A stretch of 64,000 nucleotides of DNA from Tissierellaceae bacterium (GTDB lineage Bacteria; Bacillota; Clostridia; Tissierellales; Tissierellaceae). Under the pieces are notes generated by a model. It did no database searches. It was given only the letters and a program-made list of their open reading frames with translations, and had not been told where the DNA came from. The stretch spans positions 1 through 64,000 of the forward strand of contig JALNZV010000007.1 in the NCBI GenBank assembly GCA_023229175.1. Direction: 5' to 3'. This document shows, piece by piece, positions 17,275 to 25,861 of this stretch (positions are counted from its first letter, which is position 1; the number at the start of each line of letters is the position of its first letter). A program made the translations under genes and the position numbers.

Positions 17275-18264
17275 ATGAAGTATCTAGTTAATAATTCCAA
17301 TGATCCAAGGTATAATTTAGCCTTTGAGGAGTATTGTTTTAAGGAGTTAGATTTAAAGGAGGATTATGTAATACTTTGGATTAACGGTCCTGCAATAATC
17401 GTCGGGAAAAATCAAAACACATTGGAGGAAATCAATCAAGATTATGTAGATGAAAATGCCATAAAAGTAGTTAGGAGGATAACAGGTGGAGGTGCAGTAT
17501 ACCACGATTTGGGAAATTTGAATTTCAGTATCATATCTATGACCTCAGGACCTGAAACCATTGATTTCAAAAAATACAATATTCCAATTGTAAAATCCCT
17601 AGAGAAACTTGGAATCAATAGTGAACTTTCTGGAAGAAATGACATCACGATAGATGGGAAAAAGTTTTCAGGAATAGCACAATCTGTTTGGAAAAAAAGA
17701 GTCCTTAACCATGGAACTTTGTTGTTTGATACTAAATTAGACGTGTTATCTAAAGCTTTAAATGTAAAACAAGATAAAATCGAATCTAAGGGGGTTAAAT
17801 CTGTAAAATCTAGGGTAACAAATATCAAACCCTATATGACCGTCGATGTGGATATTTTTGGATTCAGAGACTTATTACTTAAGAACATTTTTGCAATGGA
17901 AGGCCTTCAGCCAGAAGAATACAAATTATCGGAAACCGATTTGGAAAACATACAAAAACTTTACGAGGAAAAGTACTCCACATGGGAGTGGAATTACGGT
18001 GAATCTCCAAAGTTTAATTATCAAAACTACAAAAGATTTCCCTTTGGAAGCATAGATATCAGGTTTAACGTAGTAAATGGATTGATAAAAGGCAGCAAAA
18101 TATATGGAGATTTTTTTGGAACTGCAGATGTGGCATTACTCCAAGAAAAATTAAACGGAGTTAAGTACGAAAAAACAGAAGTGCAAAAAGCCATTGAAAA
18201 TGAGCCACTGGAAAAATACTTTGGCAGTACAACTAAAGAAGAATTTTTAGAATTAATGTTTTAA
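17275..18264 (+). CDS. lplA: lipoate-protein ligase A
   Basis: A 329-residue enzyme that activates free lipoate with ATP and attaches it to lysines of lipoyl domains. The catalytic region includes RRITGGGAVYHDLGNLNFS, GRNDITIDGKKFSGIAQ and the C-terminal accessory domain (residues ~250-329). The start follows AAAGGAGG. It lies 24 bases after the beta-CASP gene and may be co-transcribed. No lipoyl-domain protein (GcvH or a 2-oxoacid dehydrogenase E2) is in the window. Confidence 0.92.
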   Translation: MKYLVNNSNDPRYNLAFEEYCFKELDLKEDYVILWINGPAIIVGKNQNTLEEINQDYVDENAIKVVRRITGGGAVYHDLGNLNFSIISMTSGPETIDFKKYNIPIVKSLEKLGINSELSGRNDITIDGKKFSGIAQSVWKKRVLNHGTLLFDTKLDVLSKALNVKQDKIESKGVKSVKSRVTNIKPYMTVDVDIFGFRDLLLKNIFAMEGLQPEEYKLSETDLENIQKLYEEKYSTWEWNYGESPKFNYQNYKRFPFGSIDIRFNVVNGLIKGSKIYGDFFGTADVALLQEKLNGVKYEKTEVQKAIENEPLEKYFGSTTKEEFLELMF

Positions 18265-18289
18265 AAAGCTGGCGGAAGCCAGCTTTTTT
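18263..18289. terminator. bidirectional terminator
   Basis: Arms AAAAGCTGGC and GCCAGCTTTT around GGAA, between convergent genes lplA (+) and the permease gene (-). Confidence 0.85.
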
Positions 18290-18818
18290 AGAAACTATTT
18301 GCTAATTCATATATTTTAGCCTTTTCATCAGCCTTTAATACGTGGTTCATAATAAAGGTCATTAGCAGTATCATAGGTATATTTAGGGCCAATCTAGTAA
18401 ACATAAACTTACCCCCAAGGGAAGAGTATTCAAATAGCAGCATAGGTATTTTTGTATTGGACCAAGCACCGATTAATATTAGAATATTGGAAAACTTAGC
18501 ATCTTTTTTCATAAAGGCTGCAGCAATTGGAAATACGACATAAAGGGGACCTGCAGCAGCAGAACCTACTAAAAATGCTAATACTGCACCCAATAAGCCT
18601 GATTCCTCACCCATGAATTTAACCATAGTATCCCTTGGCACCCATACATCCAATAGACCTAAGAGAATAAACACAGGAGGTAAAATCAACATCATTTCCT
18701 TGGAACTATTTATAATTGTATTTACTGATTTCACTCCAATATCCTTATTCCAAATAAAAGCCAAGGCTACAAGGCCTAAAGACAAAATAAACATAAGGTA
18801 TCTTTTCAGCAGTTTCAT
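18288..18818 (-). CDS. permease half protein (DUF318/YraQ-ArsP type), second gene
   Basis: A 176-residue protein with about five membrane segments and the sequence GSAAAGPLYVVFPIAAAFMKK, characteristic of the YraQ/ArsP predicted-permease family. Most family members are a single chain of about 300 residues or more; here the domain is split over two adjacent genes. The substrate is unknown. It starts one base after the stop of the partner gene, which suggests coupled synthesis of two halves. Confidence 0.7.
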   Translation of the reverse strand: MKLLKRYLMFILSLGLVALAFIWNKDIGVKSVNTIINSSKEMMLILPPVFILLGLLDVWVPRDTMVKFMGEESGLLGAVLAFLVGSAAAGPLYVVFPIAAAFMKKDAKFSNILILIGAWSNTKIPMLLFEYSSLGGKFMFTRLALNIPMILLMTFIMNHVLKADEKAKIYELANSF

Positions 18819-18819
18819 A

Positions 18820-19299
18820 TTACACTACCACCTTTCCGATAATAAACGCCACTACAAAGGCAAGAGTAAAAGCTAAAGAATTTCGCAATATAGTAAATTT
18901 CTTGCCAAAAAACTTGATTTCCAATGGGAATGTGATGACACCAACCATAGTTAAAGTAGATATAAACGCACTAAGCTGCATATATCCAGCACCATTTTGC
19001 AGCAAAATTGCCGCCAATGGAAAAGCCACAAAAGCAGGTATTAATGTGACTGAACCCAACAATGCTGCTATGATAACGCCATACCAACCAGAGGAATTAC
19101 CAATAATCTTACTTATGGTTTCGGGGCTTAAGACAGATACTATAACCCCAATTAAGGTTATCATTGACAACATTTGCGGAAGTATATTTTCAAAAGACTT
19201 CCAAGCTTTCATTAAAGATTGCTTCGTCTTTTTTTTGTCCTTCATAAACGAAACCAACAATAAACCAATAGCTAATGAATAAAAAATTATATTTTGCAT
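18820..19299 (-). CDS. permease half protein (DUF318/YraQ-ArsP type), first gene
   Basis: A 159-residue protein with four to five membrane segments and a VTLIPAFVAFPLAAILLQNGAG stretch that mirrors the conserved segment of the following gene. The two are probably homologous halves forming one transporter. It lies in the order PadR regulator, this gene, second half on the - strand, and expression is likely controlled by the PadR protein. Its ribosome binding site is AGGAGG (TTAGGAGGTTAAT before the ATG). Confidence 0.7.
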   Translation of the reverse strand: MQNIIFYSLAIGLLLVSFMKDKKKTKQSLMKAWKSFENILPQMLSMITLIGVIVSVLSPETISKIIGNSSGWYGVIIAALLGSVTLIPAFVAFPLAAILLQNGAGYMQLSAFISTLTMVGVITFPLEIKFFGKKFTILRNSLAFTLAFVVAFIIGKVVV

Positions 19300-19316
19300 A
19301 TTAACCTCCTAATAAA

Positions 19317-19676
19317 TTATTTTAAATTCTCATACTTTTCAATAATAGTTTCAATTTGACTTTTTCTGTTTTTTAACATCCAAATCCAATTTTTCAAGTC
19401 TTGTTCGCCGTCCGCCGTAATTTCATAAACTCTCTTCCTTGGACCTTGATCGCTTTCTGCCCAAGAAGAAGTAATTAGACCTCTTTTCTCCATACTTCGT
19501 AAATTTCGATAAATAACTGAAATATTTAGAGAATCCTCCTCAAAACCAAACTTATGCAAATCGTTCATCAAATTGTAACCGTATGACTTGTTTTCCTTTA
19601 GCAATATCAAAAGACAAGCCTCTAATAATCCACTTCTATTGTGCATACGGGAGCAACCCTCTTTATTTTTTTTCAC
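19317..19676 (-). CDS. PadR-family transcriptional regulator
   Basis: A regulator of about 119 residues with a PadR winged helix. The recognition region spans SGLLEACLLILLKENKSYGYNL, and the wing is around GLITSSW...GPRKRVYEITADG. It has a short C-terminal helix, presumably for dimerisation. PadR proteins usually repress adjacent transporter genes, here the split permease, and respond to small toxic compounds. The start is uncertain. GTG at 19676 has GAGGTG nine bases upstream and is preferred, but GTG at 19688 and the ATG at about 19646 are possible. The upstream region (19740-19800) is full of TATA-like short repeats. Confidence 0.8.
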   Translation of the reverse strand: MKKNKEGCSRMHNRSGLLEACLLILLKENKSYGYNLMNDLHKFGFEEDSLNISVIYRNLRSMEKRGLITSSWAESDQGPRKRVYEITADGEQDLKNWIWMLKNRKSQIETIIEKYENLK

Positions 19677-19852
19677 CTTATATATCACCTCACAATAAAA
19701 TTAAAATCGTTCAATATCTGACAGCATATTACATATGACGACTATATACCTATATGCTATATGTTCATTCACTATATACACTAAGCACATAGTAACATAA
19801 ATAGAATATCATGTCAACAAATTATTTAAAAAATTTTATCTGAATTCCATCG

Positions 19853-19881
19853 TTGAGTTTAGGAAATAAAAGGAATATAAT
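19853..19881 (+). promoter_or_regulatory. promoter of the glutamate-synthase-like gene
   Basis: TTGAGT (19853-19858) and TATAAT (19876-19881) with a 17-base spacer. Confidence 0.6.
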
Positions 19882-19886
19882 GAAAG

Positions 19887-19898
19887 TGACATATGTCA
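19887..19898 (+). promoter_or_regulatory. palindrome TGACATATGTCA, possible operator
   Basis: A perfect 12-base palindrome lies a few bases after the -10 box at 19876-19881, at about the transcription start. This is a typical place for a repressor site. Which protein binds is unknown; the divergently transcribed PadR gene is the nearest candidate. Confidence 0.45.
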
Positions 19899-19921
19899 AC
19901 AATTATATTAGGAGGGATATT

Positions 19922-21475
19922 ATGGCTTATAGTCCTTCATTGGGAAGTACTATTACAAACACAAAGATGAGGACACCGGAAAATGTATCTCAATTTTCAG
20001 GTATGTGCGCAGTTTGTACTTATAATTGCACAGGAACATGTGAAATAGGCTTGTCGGCAATAAGAGGTTCAGAGGCAATATATCCGTATAAAACAGACAT
20101 AAACCAGTTTGCATCTGAAAAAGACTATCCACTGGATTTATCACATTTCAATATTAATGGCAGGGTTTTTGGTGCGGTGGGAATTGAGGAAGATGCCGAT
20201 AAGGCGACATTTCCAAATGTAAACGTAAAAGCAAATCTAGGCATTAAAAACAAAGTAGAACTGGAGGCCCCCATAATACTTCCAGCAATTGCAAAGTTAG
20301 ATTGGAGGGATTACTTTGCAGGAGCTGCCTTGGCGGGAATTGGGGTAATCATTGGAGAAGATGGAATACCAAAGGATGAAAACTTAGTTTTAGAAAATGG
20401 AAAGGTAGTATCATCGCCTTTAGTTGAAGACATGGTAAATACTTTTAGAAAGTATTACAGAGGATATGGAGAAATTGGATTACAAGGCAACTTCGACGAT
20501 GAAGGTATGGGGGTATTGGATTATGCCATTACAAAATTGGGAGTGAAAACAGTAGAATTGAAATTTGGCCAAGGTGCTAAAGGAATACAAGGTATGGGAA
20601 TAGTAAAGGAATTAGAAGAAGCTCTGAAACAACAGCAAAAAGGGTATTATATCAATCCAGATCCCTCAGATTCCAAAGTAGCCGAAGATTATAAAAAGGG
20701 CATAGGGCCATTTTTCGAAAAGATTGGCAGAATTCCAATGTGGAATGAGGAAGCATTACTACAGAGGATTGAGGAATTAAGGAATTTAGGTGCCGAGAGA
20801 ATCCTATTTAAGGTGGGACCTTTTGACCCTAGGGACCTAGTAACCATCCTTAAAATTGCATCAAAAGCAGAAGTTGATTTAGTAACTTTTGACGGAGCAG
20901 GGGGTGGCACAGGCAATAGTCCATCTAAGATGATGAACGAGTGGGGAATACCAACTGTATACATGGAAAGTATCATATACAAAACATTGAAGAAACTGGA
21001 AGAGAAGGGATACCCATTGCCTCAAATCGCAATAGCAGGTGGAATAGTGACTGAGGATCATGTATTCAAGACATTGTCCATGGGTGCACCATATGTCGGT
21101 TTAGTAGGCATAGGCAGAGGTGCCATGGCAGCAGGTATGAGCGGCAAAACAGTAGGAGAACTGCTAAGGCAGGGAAAGGCAGTTAAAGGATACGAAAGAT
21201 TTGGAAATACTGTAGAAGAGGTATTTACAGGGTATAGGCAGTTGAAGGCCTATTATGGCAATGATGCAAAAGATATACCTACGGGTGCCGTCGGGGTATA
21301 TTCATATATTCACAGAGTAGTGACAGGCCTAAAACAACTAATGACTTTAAATAGAAAATTCGCATTAGAATATATTGAGAGAGATGATATAATTCCATTG
21401 ACAGAATTAGCTGCGAAGGTCACTGGATTAAAGACATACGACGAGATTTTAAATGAAGAACTGAAAAACTTATAA
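19922..21475 (+). CDS. FMN-binding glutamate-synthase-family oxidoreductase
   Basis: A 517-residue protein corresponding to the FMN/synthase domain of glutamate synthase without the glutaminase and FAD subunits. The conserved FMN/substrate loops are at VTFDGAGGGTG and AIAGGIVTEDHVFK. Near the N-terminus it carries CAVCTYNCTGTC (spacing C-x2-C-x3-C-x3-C), which could hold an iron-sulfur cluster separate from the usual GltS cluster. The start at 19922 follows TTAGGAGGGATATT. Its physiological reaction is not established. It is a single gene with its own promoter and a strong terminator. Confidence 0.8.
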   Translation: MAYSPSLGSTITNTKMRTPENVSQFSGMCAVCTYNCTGTCEIGLSAIRGSEAIYPYKTDINQFASEKDYPLDLSHFNINGRVFGAVGIEEDADKATFPNVNVKANLGIKNKVELEAPIILPAIAKLDWRDYFAGAALAGIGVIIGEDGIPKDENLVLENGKVVSSPLVEDMVNTFRKYYRGYGEIGLQGNFDDEGMGVLDYAITKLGVKTVELKFGQGAKGIQGMGIVKELEEALKQQQKGYYINPDPSDSKVAEDYKKGIGPFFEKIGRIPMWNEEALLQRIEELRNLGAERILFKVGPFDPRDLVTILKIASKAEVDLVTFDGAGGGTGNSPSKMMNEWGIPTVYMESIIYKTLKKLEEKGYPLPQIAIAGGIVTEDHVFKTLSMGAPYVGLVGIGRGAMAAGMSGKTVGELLRQGKAVKGYERFGNTVEEVFTGYRQLKAYYGNDAKDIPTGAVGVYSYIHRVVTGLKQLMTLNRKFALEYIERDDIIPLTELAAKVTGLKTYDEILNEELKNL

Positions 21476-21523
21476 ATTTAATGGCACCTTTAAGTCTTGG
21501 ACTTTAAAGGTGCCATTAAATTT
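21474..21523 (+). terminator. long hairpin terminator
   Basis: An almost perfect stem of about 22 bp (AAATTTAATGGCACC... paired with its complement, one bulged A) around a TTG loop. It overlaps the end of the upstream gene. The stem is unusually long for a simple terminator, and the T tract is short. Confidence 0.65.
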
Positions 21524-21623
21524 ATGGAAATAATAACCACTTTTTACTCCTAACTGATATAATAGTAGGTGAAACATTAATAAGAAAGAATAACATTTAA
21601 TGTTAAAAAGGAGAATAATAAAA

Positions 21624-22103
21624 ATGGCAATACTAAGGGAAATATTTAACATATTAAGTATTGAATTTACAGTAATGTTGACAGCAGCATTGCCAATTAT
21701 AGAATTAAGGGGTGCAATACCCGTAGGTATCTCCTTAGGATTGTCGCCTTTACACGCTTTTTTTCTTGGTTTTATCGGCAGCCTAATTCCCGTTCCATTT
21801 ATTTTGATTGCAATTAAGCCCATATTTGACAACTTAAAGAAGACAAAAGTCTTTAGAAAAATTGTAGATAGGTTAGTTGCCAGAAGTTTTAACAAATCTC
21901 ACTTTATTCGAAGATATGGTTCCTTAGGACTGTTAATATTTGTTGCATTGCCAATTCCAGGTACGGGAGTATGGAGTGGCAGCCTTATAGCTGCATTATT
22001 GAATATTAGATACAAATGGGCATTTCCCTCTATAATAATCGGTAACCTAATATCAGGAGCCATAGTATGGCTGTTAAGCGTAGGAGCATTAAGTATATCA
22101 TAA
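21624..22103 (+). CDS. small multidrug export family membrane protein
   Basis: A 159-residue protein with about four membrane segments. LPIIELRGAIPVGISLGLSP and VALPIPGTGVWSG are characteristic of the Sm_multidrug_ex family, despite whose name a transport function is poorly established. The start at 21624 follows AAAAAGGAG; an ATG at 21600 is closer to no ribosome binding site. It is followed after 20 bases by the acetyltransferase gene, probably in one transcript. Confidence 0.8.
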   Translation: MAILREIFNILSIEFTVMLTAALPIIELRGAIPVGISLGLSPLHAFFLGFIGSLIPVPFILIAIKPIFDNLKKTKVFRKIVDRLVARSFNKSHFIRRYGSLGLLIFVALPIPGTGVWSGSLIAALLNIRYKWAFPSIIIGNLISGAIVWLLSVGALSIS

Positions 22104-22123
22104 TAATAAAGGAGGAGTAGATT

Positions 22124-22630
22124 GTGTTGGGATTAATAAAGACTAGAAAGAAAGGGTTTAACATCAGATTTGCAGAAGAAAAAGACGTAAAATTAATACT
22201 GAAGTTTATCAAGGAACTGGCAGATTATGAAAAACTATTACATGAGGTGGTGGCAACAGAAGAGATACTGTTTGATTCTTTATTTGTAAAAAAGGCAGCA
22301 GAAGTTATTATCGGTGAATACGAAGGAGAACCCATAGGATTTGCTCTATTCTTCCACAACTTTTCAACATTTTTAGGTAGGCCGGGAATTTATCTTGAGG
22401 ATTTGTATATAAGGCCAGAAATGAGAAATCGAGGATATGGAAAGACGCTTCTTGCATTTCTTGCTAAATTAGCAAAAGAGAGAAACTGCGGTAGATTTGA
22501 ATGGTGGTGCATAGATTGGAATGAACCATCCATAGAGTTTTACAAAAGCATAGGTGCCGTTCCAATGGATGAGTGGACTGTATTTAGGGTGACTGGAAAA
22601 GCACTAGATGATTTAGCAAAGGACTTTTAA
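22124..22630 (+). CDS. GNAT-family N-acetyltransferase, diamine/polyamine-acetyltransferase-like
   Basis: A 168-residue acetyl-CoA-dependent acetyltransferase. The acetyl-CoA loop is RNRGYGKTLL, preceded by the strand YLEDLYI. The C-terminal segment WWCIDWNEPSIEFYKSIGA matches the spermidine/spermine acetyltransferase-like subgroup. Substrates may be polyamines, given the pot operon elsewhere in the window, but amino acid derivatives are also possible. The start is GTG, preceded by AAAGGAGGAG. Confidence 0.85.
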   Translation: MLGLIKTRKKGFNIRFAEEKDVKLILKFIKELADYEKLLHEVVATEEILFDSLFVKKAAEVIIGEYEGEPIGFALFFHNFSTFLGRPGIYLEDLYIRPEMRNRGYGKTLLAFLAKLAKERNCGRFEWWCIDWNEPSIEFYKSIGAVPMDEWTVFRVTGKALDDLAKDF

Positions 22631-22737
22631 AACTAGGACCTTTAACCTAGTCTATTTATTTCCCTATGGAAAGAAGGAATTTTTTTACTTGTGTAGAATA
22701 GTATAATAACTAGATGATATTGTTTAGGGGGAAAAAG

Positions 22738-22896
22738 ATGGTAGAAAATTTATTGCTAATTGCCAAGGATTTATTGTATTCATTGAGCATAATAGAATTT
22801 TCAGAAGAGGAAAAAGATTACATTATTTCTGTAACAAAAAAAGTTATAGAATTGTCGCTGACGGAACTCATGGAATTACATACTGAATCAAAATGA
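22738..22896 (+). CDS. small hypothetical protein (52 residues)
   Basis: A short, acidic, helical protein (core sequence LLYSLSIIEFSEEEKDYI) with a good ribosome binding site (TAGGGGGAAAAAG-ATG) and a hairpin terminator just downstream. An upstream in-frame start at 22714 lacks a ribosome binding site. The function is unknown. Confidence 0.55.
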   Translation: MVENLLLIAKDLLYSLSIIEFSEEEKDYIISVTKKVIELSLTELMELHTESK

Positions 22897-22901
22897 GTGT
22901 A

Positions 22902-22934
22902 ATAAACAGGTAGCCACAGGGCTATCTGTTTATT
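22902..22934 (+). terminator. terminator after the small gene
   Basis: Arms AACAGGTAGCC and GGCTATCTGTT (one G-U pair) with an ACA-type loop, followed by T-rich sequence. Confidence 0.65.
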
Positions 22935-22956
22935 TAAAATGCTTATGATAAAAGGT

Positions 22957-22987
22957 AAAGGACCAAGTATAAAATACTTGGTCCTTT
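22957..22987 (-). terminator. terminator of the tRNA-Leu gene
   Basis: A perfect 14-bp stem (AAAGGACCAAGTAT and complement) with a three-base loop. On the - strand it directly follows the tRNA 3' end. Confidence 0.75.
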
Positions 22988-22992
22988 GATAA

Positions 22993-23076
22993 TGCCGAAG
23001 GCGGGAATCGAACCCGCACGGTATTGCTACCACAGGATTTTGAGTCCAGCGCGTCTGCCAGTTCCACCACTTCGGC
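22993..23076 (-). tRNA. tRNA-Leu (CAA)
   Basis: On the - strand the acceptor stem is GCCGAAG/CTTCGGC, the anticodon loop CTCAAAA gives CAA, and a long variable arm is present. The second pair of the anticodon stem is a U-U mismatch (CTGGA against TCCTG). CCA is not encoded. It is a single gene between two protein genes. Confidence 0.93.
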
Positions 23077-23139
23077 GAAATCAATAAACTAATAATACCA
23101 CAAACTAAAAGATAAATCAATATTTTTATTTTACCTTTG

Positions 23140-23168
23140 TTTACTGATTAAACCTTTTAAGGTATACT
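23140..23168 (+). promoter_or_regulatory. polA promoter
   Basis: TTTACT (23140-23145) and TATACT (23163-23168) with a 17-base spacer, 35 bases before the polA start. Confidence 0.65.
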
Positions 23169-23203
23169 TAAAGATATGGACAATAGAATGGAGTGATTTT
23201 TAA

Positions 23204-25861
23204 ATGGATAGAAAAAAGTTAATGGTTATTGACGGGAGTTCCCTATTACATAGAGCCTTTTATGCCTTGCCGCTATTATCAAATAAAGAAGGTATATATA
23301 CAAATGGTTTATATGGTTTTTTAACTATGTTATACAAGGTCCAGGAAGATATAAATCCTGATTATTTATGCATAGTATTTGATAAGAAAGGTCCAACATT
23401 TAGGCATAAAGAGTACGATAAATATAAAGCTCATAGGTCCGCCACTCCTTCAGAATTAGCCCAACAGTTTCCAATTATGAAAGATATTCTGGAAGCAATG
23501 AATATAAGTTACCTAGAATTGTCTGGATATGAAGCAGATGACATAGCAGGGGCTATAGCAAAAAAAGGTGAAAAGGACTATGAAATTTTTCTAGTTACAG
23601 GAGATAAAGATTATTTACAGCTTGCCACAGACAACACAAAAGTATTAATTACTAGAAAAGGAATTACAGAGATAGAAGAATACGATAGGAATAAAATAAT
23701 AGATGAATTTGGCATTACACCCCATCAATTAATAGATTTAAAAGGATTGATGGGAGATGCCTCCGATAATATACCAGGGGTACCAGGAATTGGAGAGAAG
23801 ACTGGATTAAAATTGCTCAAAGAATATGATACAATTGAAAATATTTATGAAAACTTAGATAATATAAAAGGAAAGAAATTAAAAGAAAATCTAACTGAGA
23901 ACAAACAACTGGCATTTTTAAGCAGAAGGCTAGGGGAAATAATGACTACAGTTCCCACGGACATTGATATAGATGAATTTCAGGTGAAAGAACCAAAGTG
24001 GGATAAATTAAAATCTTTGTATGAAAACTTGGAATTCAATAGCTTACTCAAAAAAATTACCTTTGAAGGGGAAGAGGTAAAATCAGTAGGTCTTGAATAC
24101 AATATAATAAAAGACAATCAATATAGCTTTATAATAAAGGAGATAGAAAAGGAAAAGAAATTCAGCTTTAAAATCATCACAGCAGAGGACAATTATATTG
24201 AAAGCGAAATAATTGGTATTGGAATAAAAACAAAAAACAAACCAACTAATATTATTTTATTTGAAGACGACAAAAAGAAATTCTTTGAGGAATTTAAAAC
24301 TATATTTGAAGATGAGAAAATAGAAAAGATTGGACACAATTTAAAGAAAGAAATAGTCACACTTTTGAGGATGTCCATACAATTGTCAGGAATGTCTTTT
24401 GATTCGATGATAGCTGGATATTTATTAGATCCAACGCAAAATGGCTATTTCATTAAAAATCTAAGTGAAGAATACCTAAGTATTCCAGGAACGGACGAAG
24501 AAAAGATATTGGGCAAGGGGAAAAAAAGAAAAAGTTATAACCAATTGACAGAAAAAGAATTAGGAGAAATAGTATCTTTTACCTTAGATACAGTATTCAG
24601 CATTGAAGATAAAATGATGAAGACCATTACAGAGCAAGAAATGATAGACCTCTATAATGATGTAGAATTACCCTTAGTAGAGGTGTTGGCTAATATGGAA
24701 TACGAAGGGTTTAAAATAGATACAAATGAATTAAAGAGATTAGGTAAGGAGTACGATGAAGAAATCGAAAAACTTACCCGGGAAATATACAATCTAGCCG
24801 GTGCGGAATTTAATATAAATTCTCCAAAGCAATTGGGCGAGATTCTATTTGACAAATTGGGGCTACCAATTATAAAGAAGACAAAAACAGGATATTCAAC
24901 AGATGCTGAGGTACTGGATAAATTAAAAGATATGCATCCTATGATAGAAAAGGTACTGAGATATAGGCAAATAGTAAAGTTAAAATCCACGTACATTGAC
25001 GGACTTTTGGCATTAATCAACGAAGACACAAAAAGAATACATTCCAGCTTCAATCAAACCATAACTTCTACTGGGAGAATAAGCAGCACAGAACCAAATC
25101 TACAGAATATCCCTGTCAGGACAGAAGACGGTAGGAAAATAAGAAAAGCCTTTGTAGCGGAAGATGGTTATTCCCTGGTAGATGCAGATTATTCTCAAAT
25201 TGAGTTGAGAATATTAGCCCATATATCAAAGGATCCAAAGCTGATAGATGCCTTTATACACAATGAGGATATACATAGAAAAACAGCTTCAGAAGTATTC
25301 AATGTATCCATGGAAGAAGTAAGCTCCCATATGAGATCCAGTGCAAAAGCTGTAAACTTTGGTATAATTTATGGAATTTCAGATTATGGACTATCTAGAG
25401 ATTTGAATATCACTAGGAAAGAGGCAAAAATATATATAGATAAATACCTGAAAAATTATGAAAAAGTCAAAGATTATATGGAGGACATTGTGAACATAGG
25501 AAAAGAGCAGGGATATGTAGAGACAATACTCCATAGGAGGAGATATGTACCTGAACTGCAGGCAAGAAATTTCAACATAAAGTCCTTTGGAGAACGTATA
25601 GCCATGAATACCCCTATCCAAGGCTCCGCAGCAGACATCATAAAGATGGCTATGGTAAAGGTGTTTTGGGAATTGAAAAAAAGAAACCTAAAATCTAGAT
25701 TAATACTGCAAATTCACGACGAATTAATAATTGAGGCGCCGATAAACGAATCTGAAGAAGTCAAAAAAATACTTAAAGATGTCATGGAAAACTCAATAAA
25801 ACTAGACATACCCCTATTAGTAGACCTAGAGGTTGGTGATAGCTGGTATGAAACGAAATAA
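23204..25861 (+). CDS. polA: DNA polymerase I
   Basis: An 885-residue repair and Okazaki-fragment polymerase. Residues ~1-300 form the 5'-3' nuclease (MVIDGSSLLHRAF, LSGYEADD, GLMGDASDNIPGVPG). Residues ~310-480 are a degenerate 3'-5' exonuclease domain: the DxE motif is missing and the second acidic position reads HNLKKE, so proofreading is probably lost, as in Bacillus enzymes. Residues ~490-885 are the polymerase, with DADYSQIELR, RSSAKAVNFGIIYG and QIHDELIIE. The ribosome binding site GGAGTG precedes the ATG. The 3' end overlaps coaE. Confidence 0.96.
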   Translation: MDRKKLMVIDGSSLLHRAFYALPLLSNKEGIYTNGLYGFLTMLYKVQEDINPDYLCIVFDKKGPTFRHKEYDKYKAHRSATPSELAQQFPIMKDILEAMNISYLELSGYEADDIAGAIAKKGEKDYEIFLVTGDKDYLQLATDNTKVLITRKGITEIEEYDRNKIIDEFGITPHQLIDLKGLMGDASDNIPGVPGIGEKTGLKLLKEYDTIENIYENLDNIKGKKLKENLTENKQLAFLSRRLGEIMTTVPTDIDIDEFQVKEPKWDKLKSLYENLEFNSLLKKITFEGEEVKSVGLEYNIIKDNQYSFIIKEIEKEKKFSFKIITAEDNYIESEIIGIGIKTKNKPTNIILFEDDKKKFFEEFKTIFEDEKIEKIGHNLKKEIVTLLRMSIQLSGMSFDSMIAGYLLDPTQNGYFIKNLSEEYLSIPGTDEEKILGKGKKRKSYNQLTEKELGEIVSFTLDTVFSIEDKMMKTITEQEMIDLYNDVELPLVEVLANMEYEGFKIDTNELKRLGKEYDEEIEKLTREIYNLAGAEFNINSPKQLGEILFDKLGLPIIKKTKTGYSTDAEVLDKLKDMHPMIEKVLRYRQIVKLKSTYIDGLLALINEDTKRIHSSFNQTITSTGRISSTEPNLQNIPVRTEDGRKIRKAFVAEDGYSLVDADYSQIELRILAHISKDPKLIDAFIHNEDIHRKTASEVFNVSMEEVSSHMRSSAKAVNFGIIYGISDYGLSRDLNITRKEAKIYIDKYLKNYEKVKDYMEDIVNIGKEQGYVETILHRRRYVPELQARNFNIKSFGERIAMNTPIQGSAADIIKMAMVKVFWELKKRNLKSRLILQIHDELIIEAPINESEEVKKILKDVMENSIKLDIPLLVDLEVGDSWYETK

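Noticed and set aside
22738..22904. Sec readthrough of the TGA ending the small gene at 22896
   Set aside because: A TAA stop follows two codons later and a terminator stands just downstream, so there is nothing to read into.
23204..25861. Active proofreading exonuclease in DNA polymerase I
   Set aside because: The DxE motif and second aspartate of the exonuclease site are not present, so only the fold remains.
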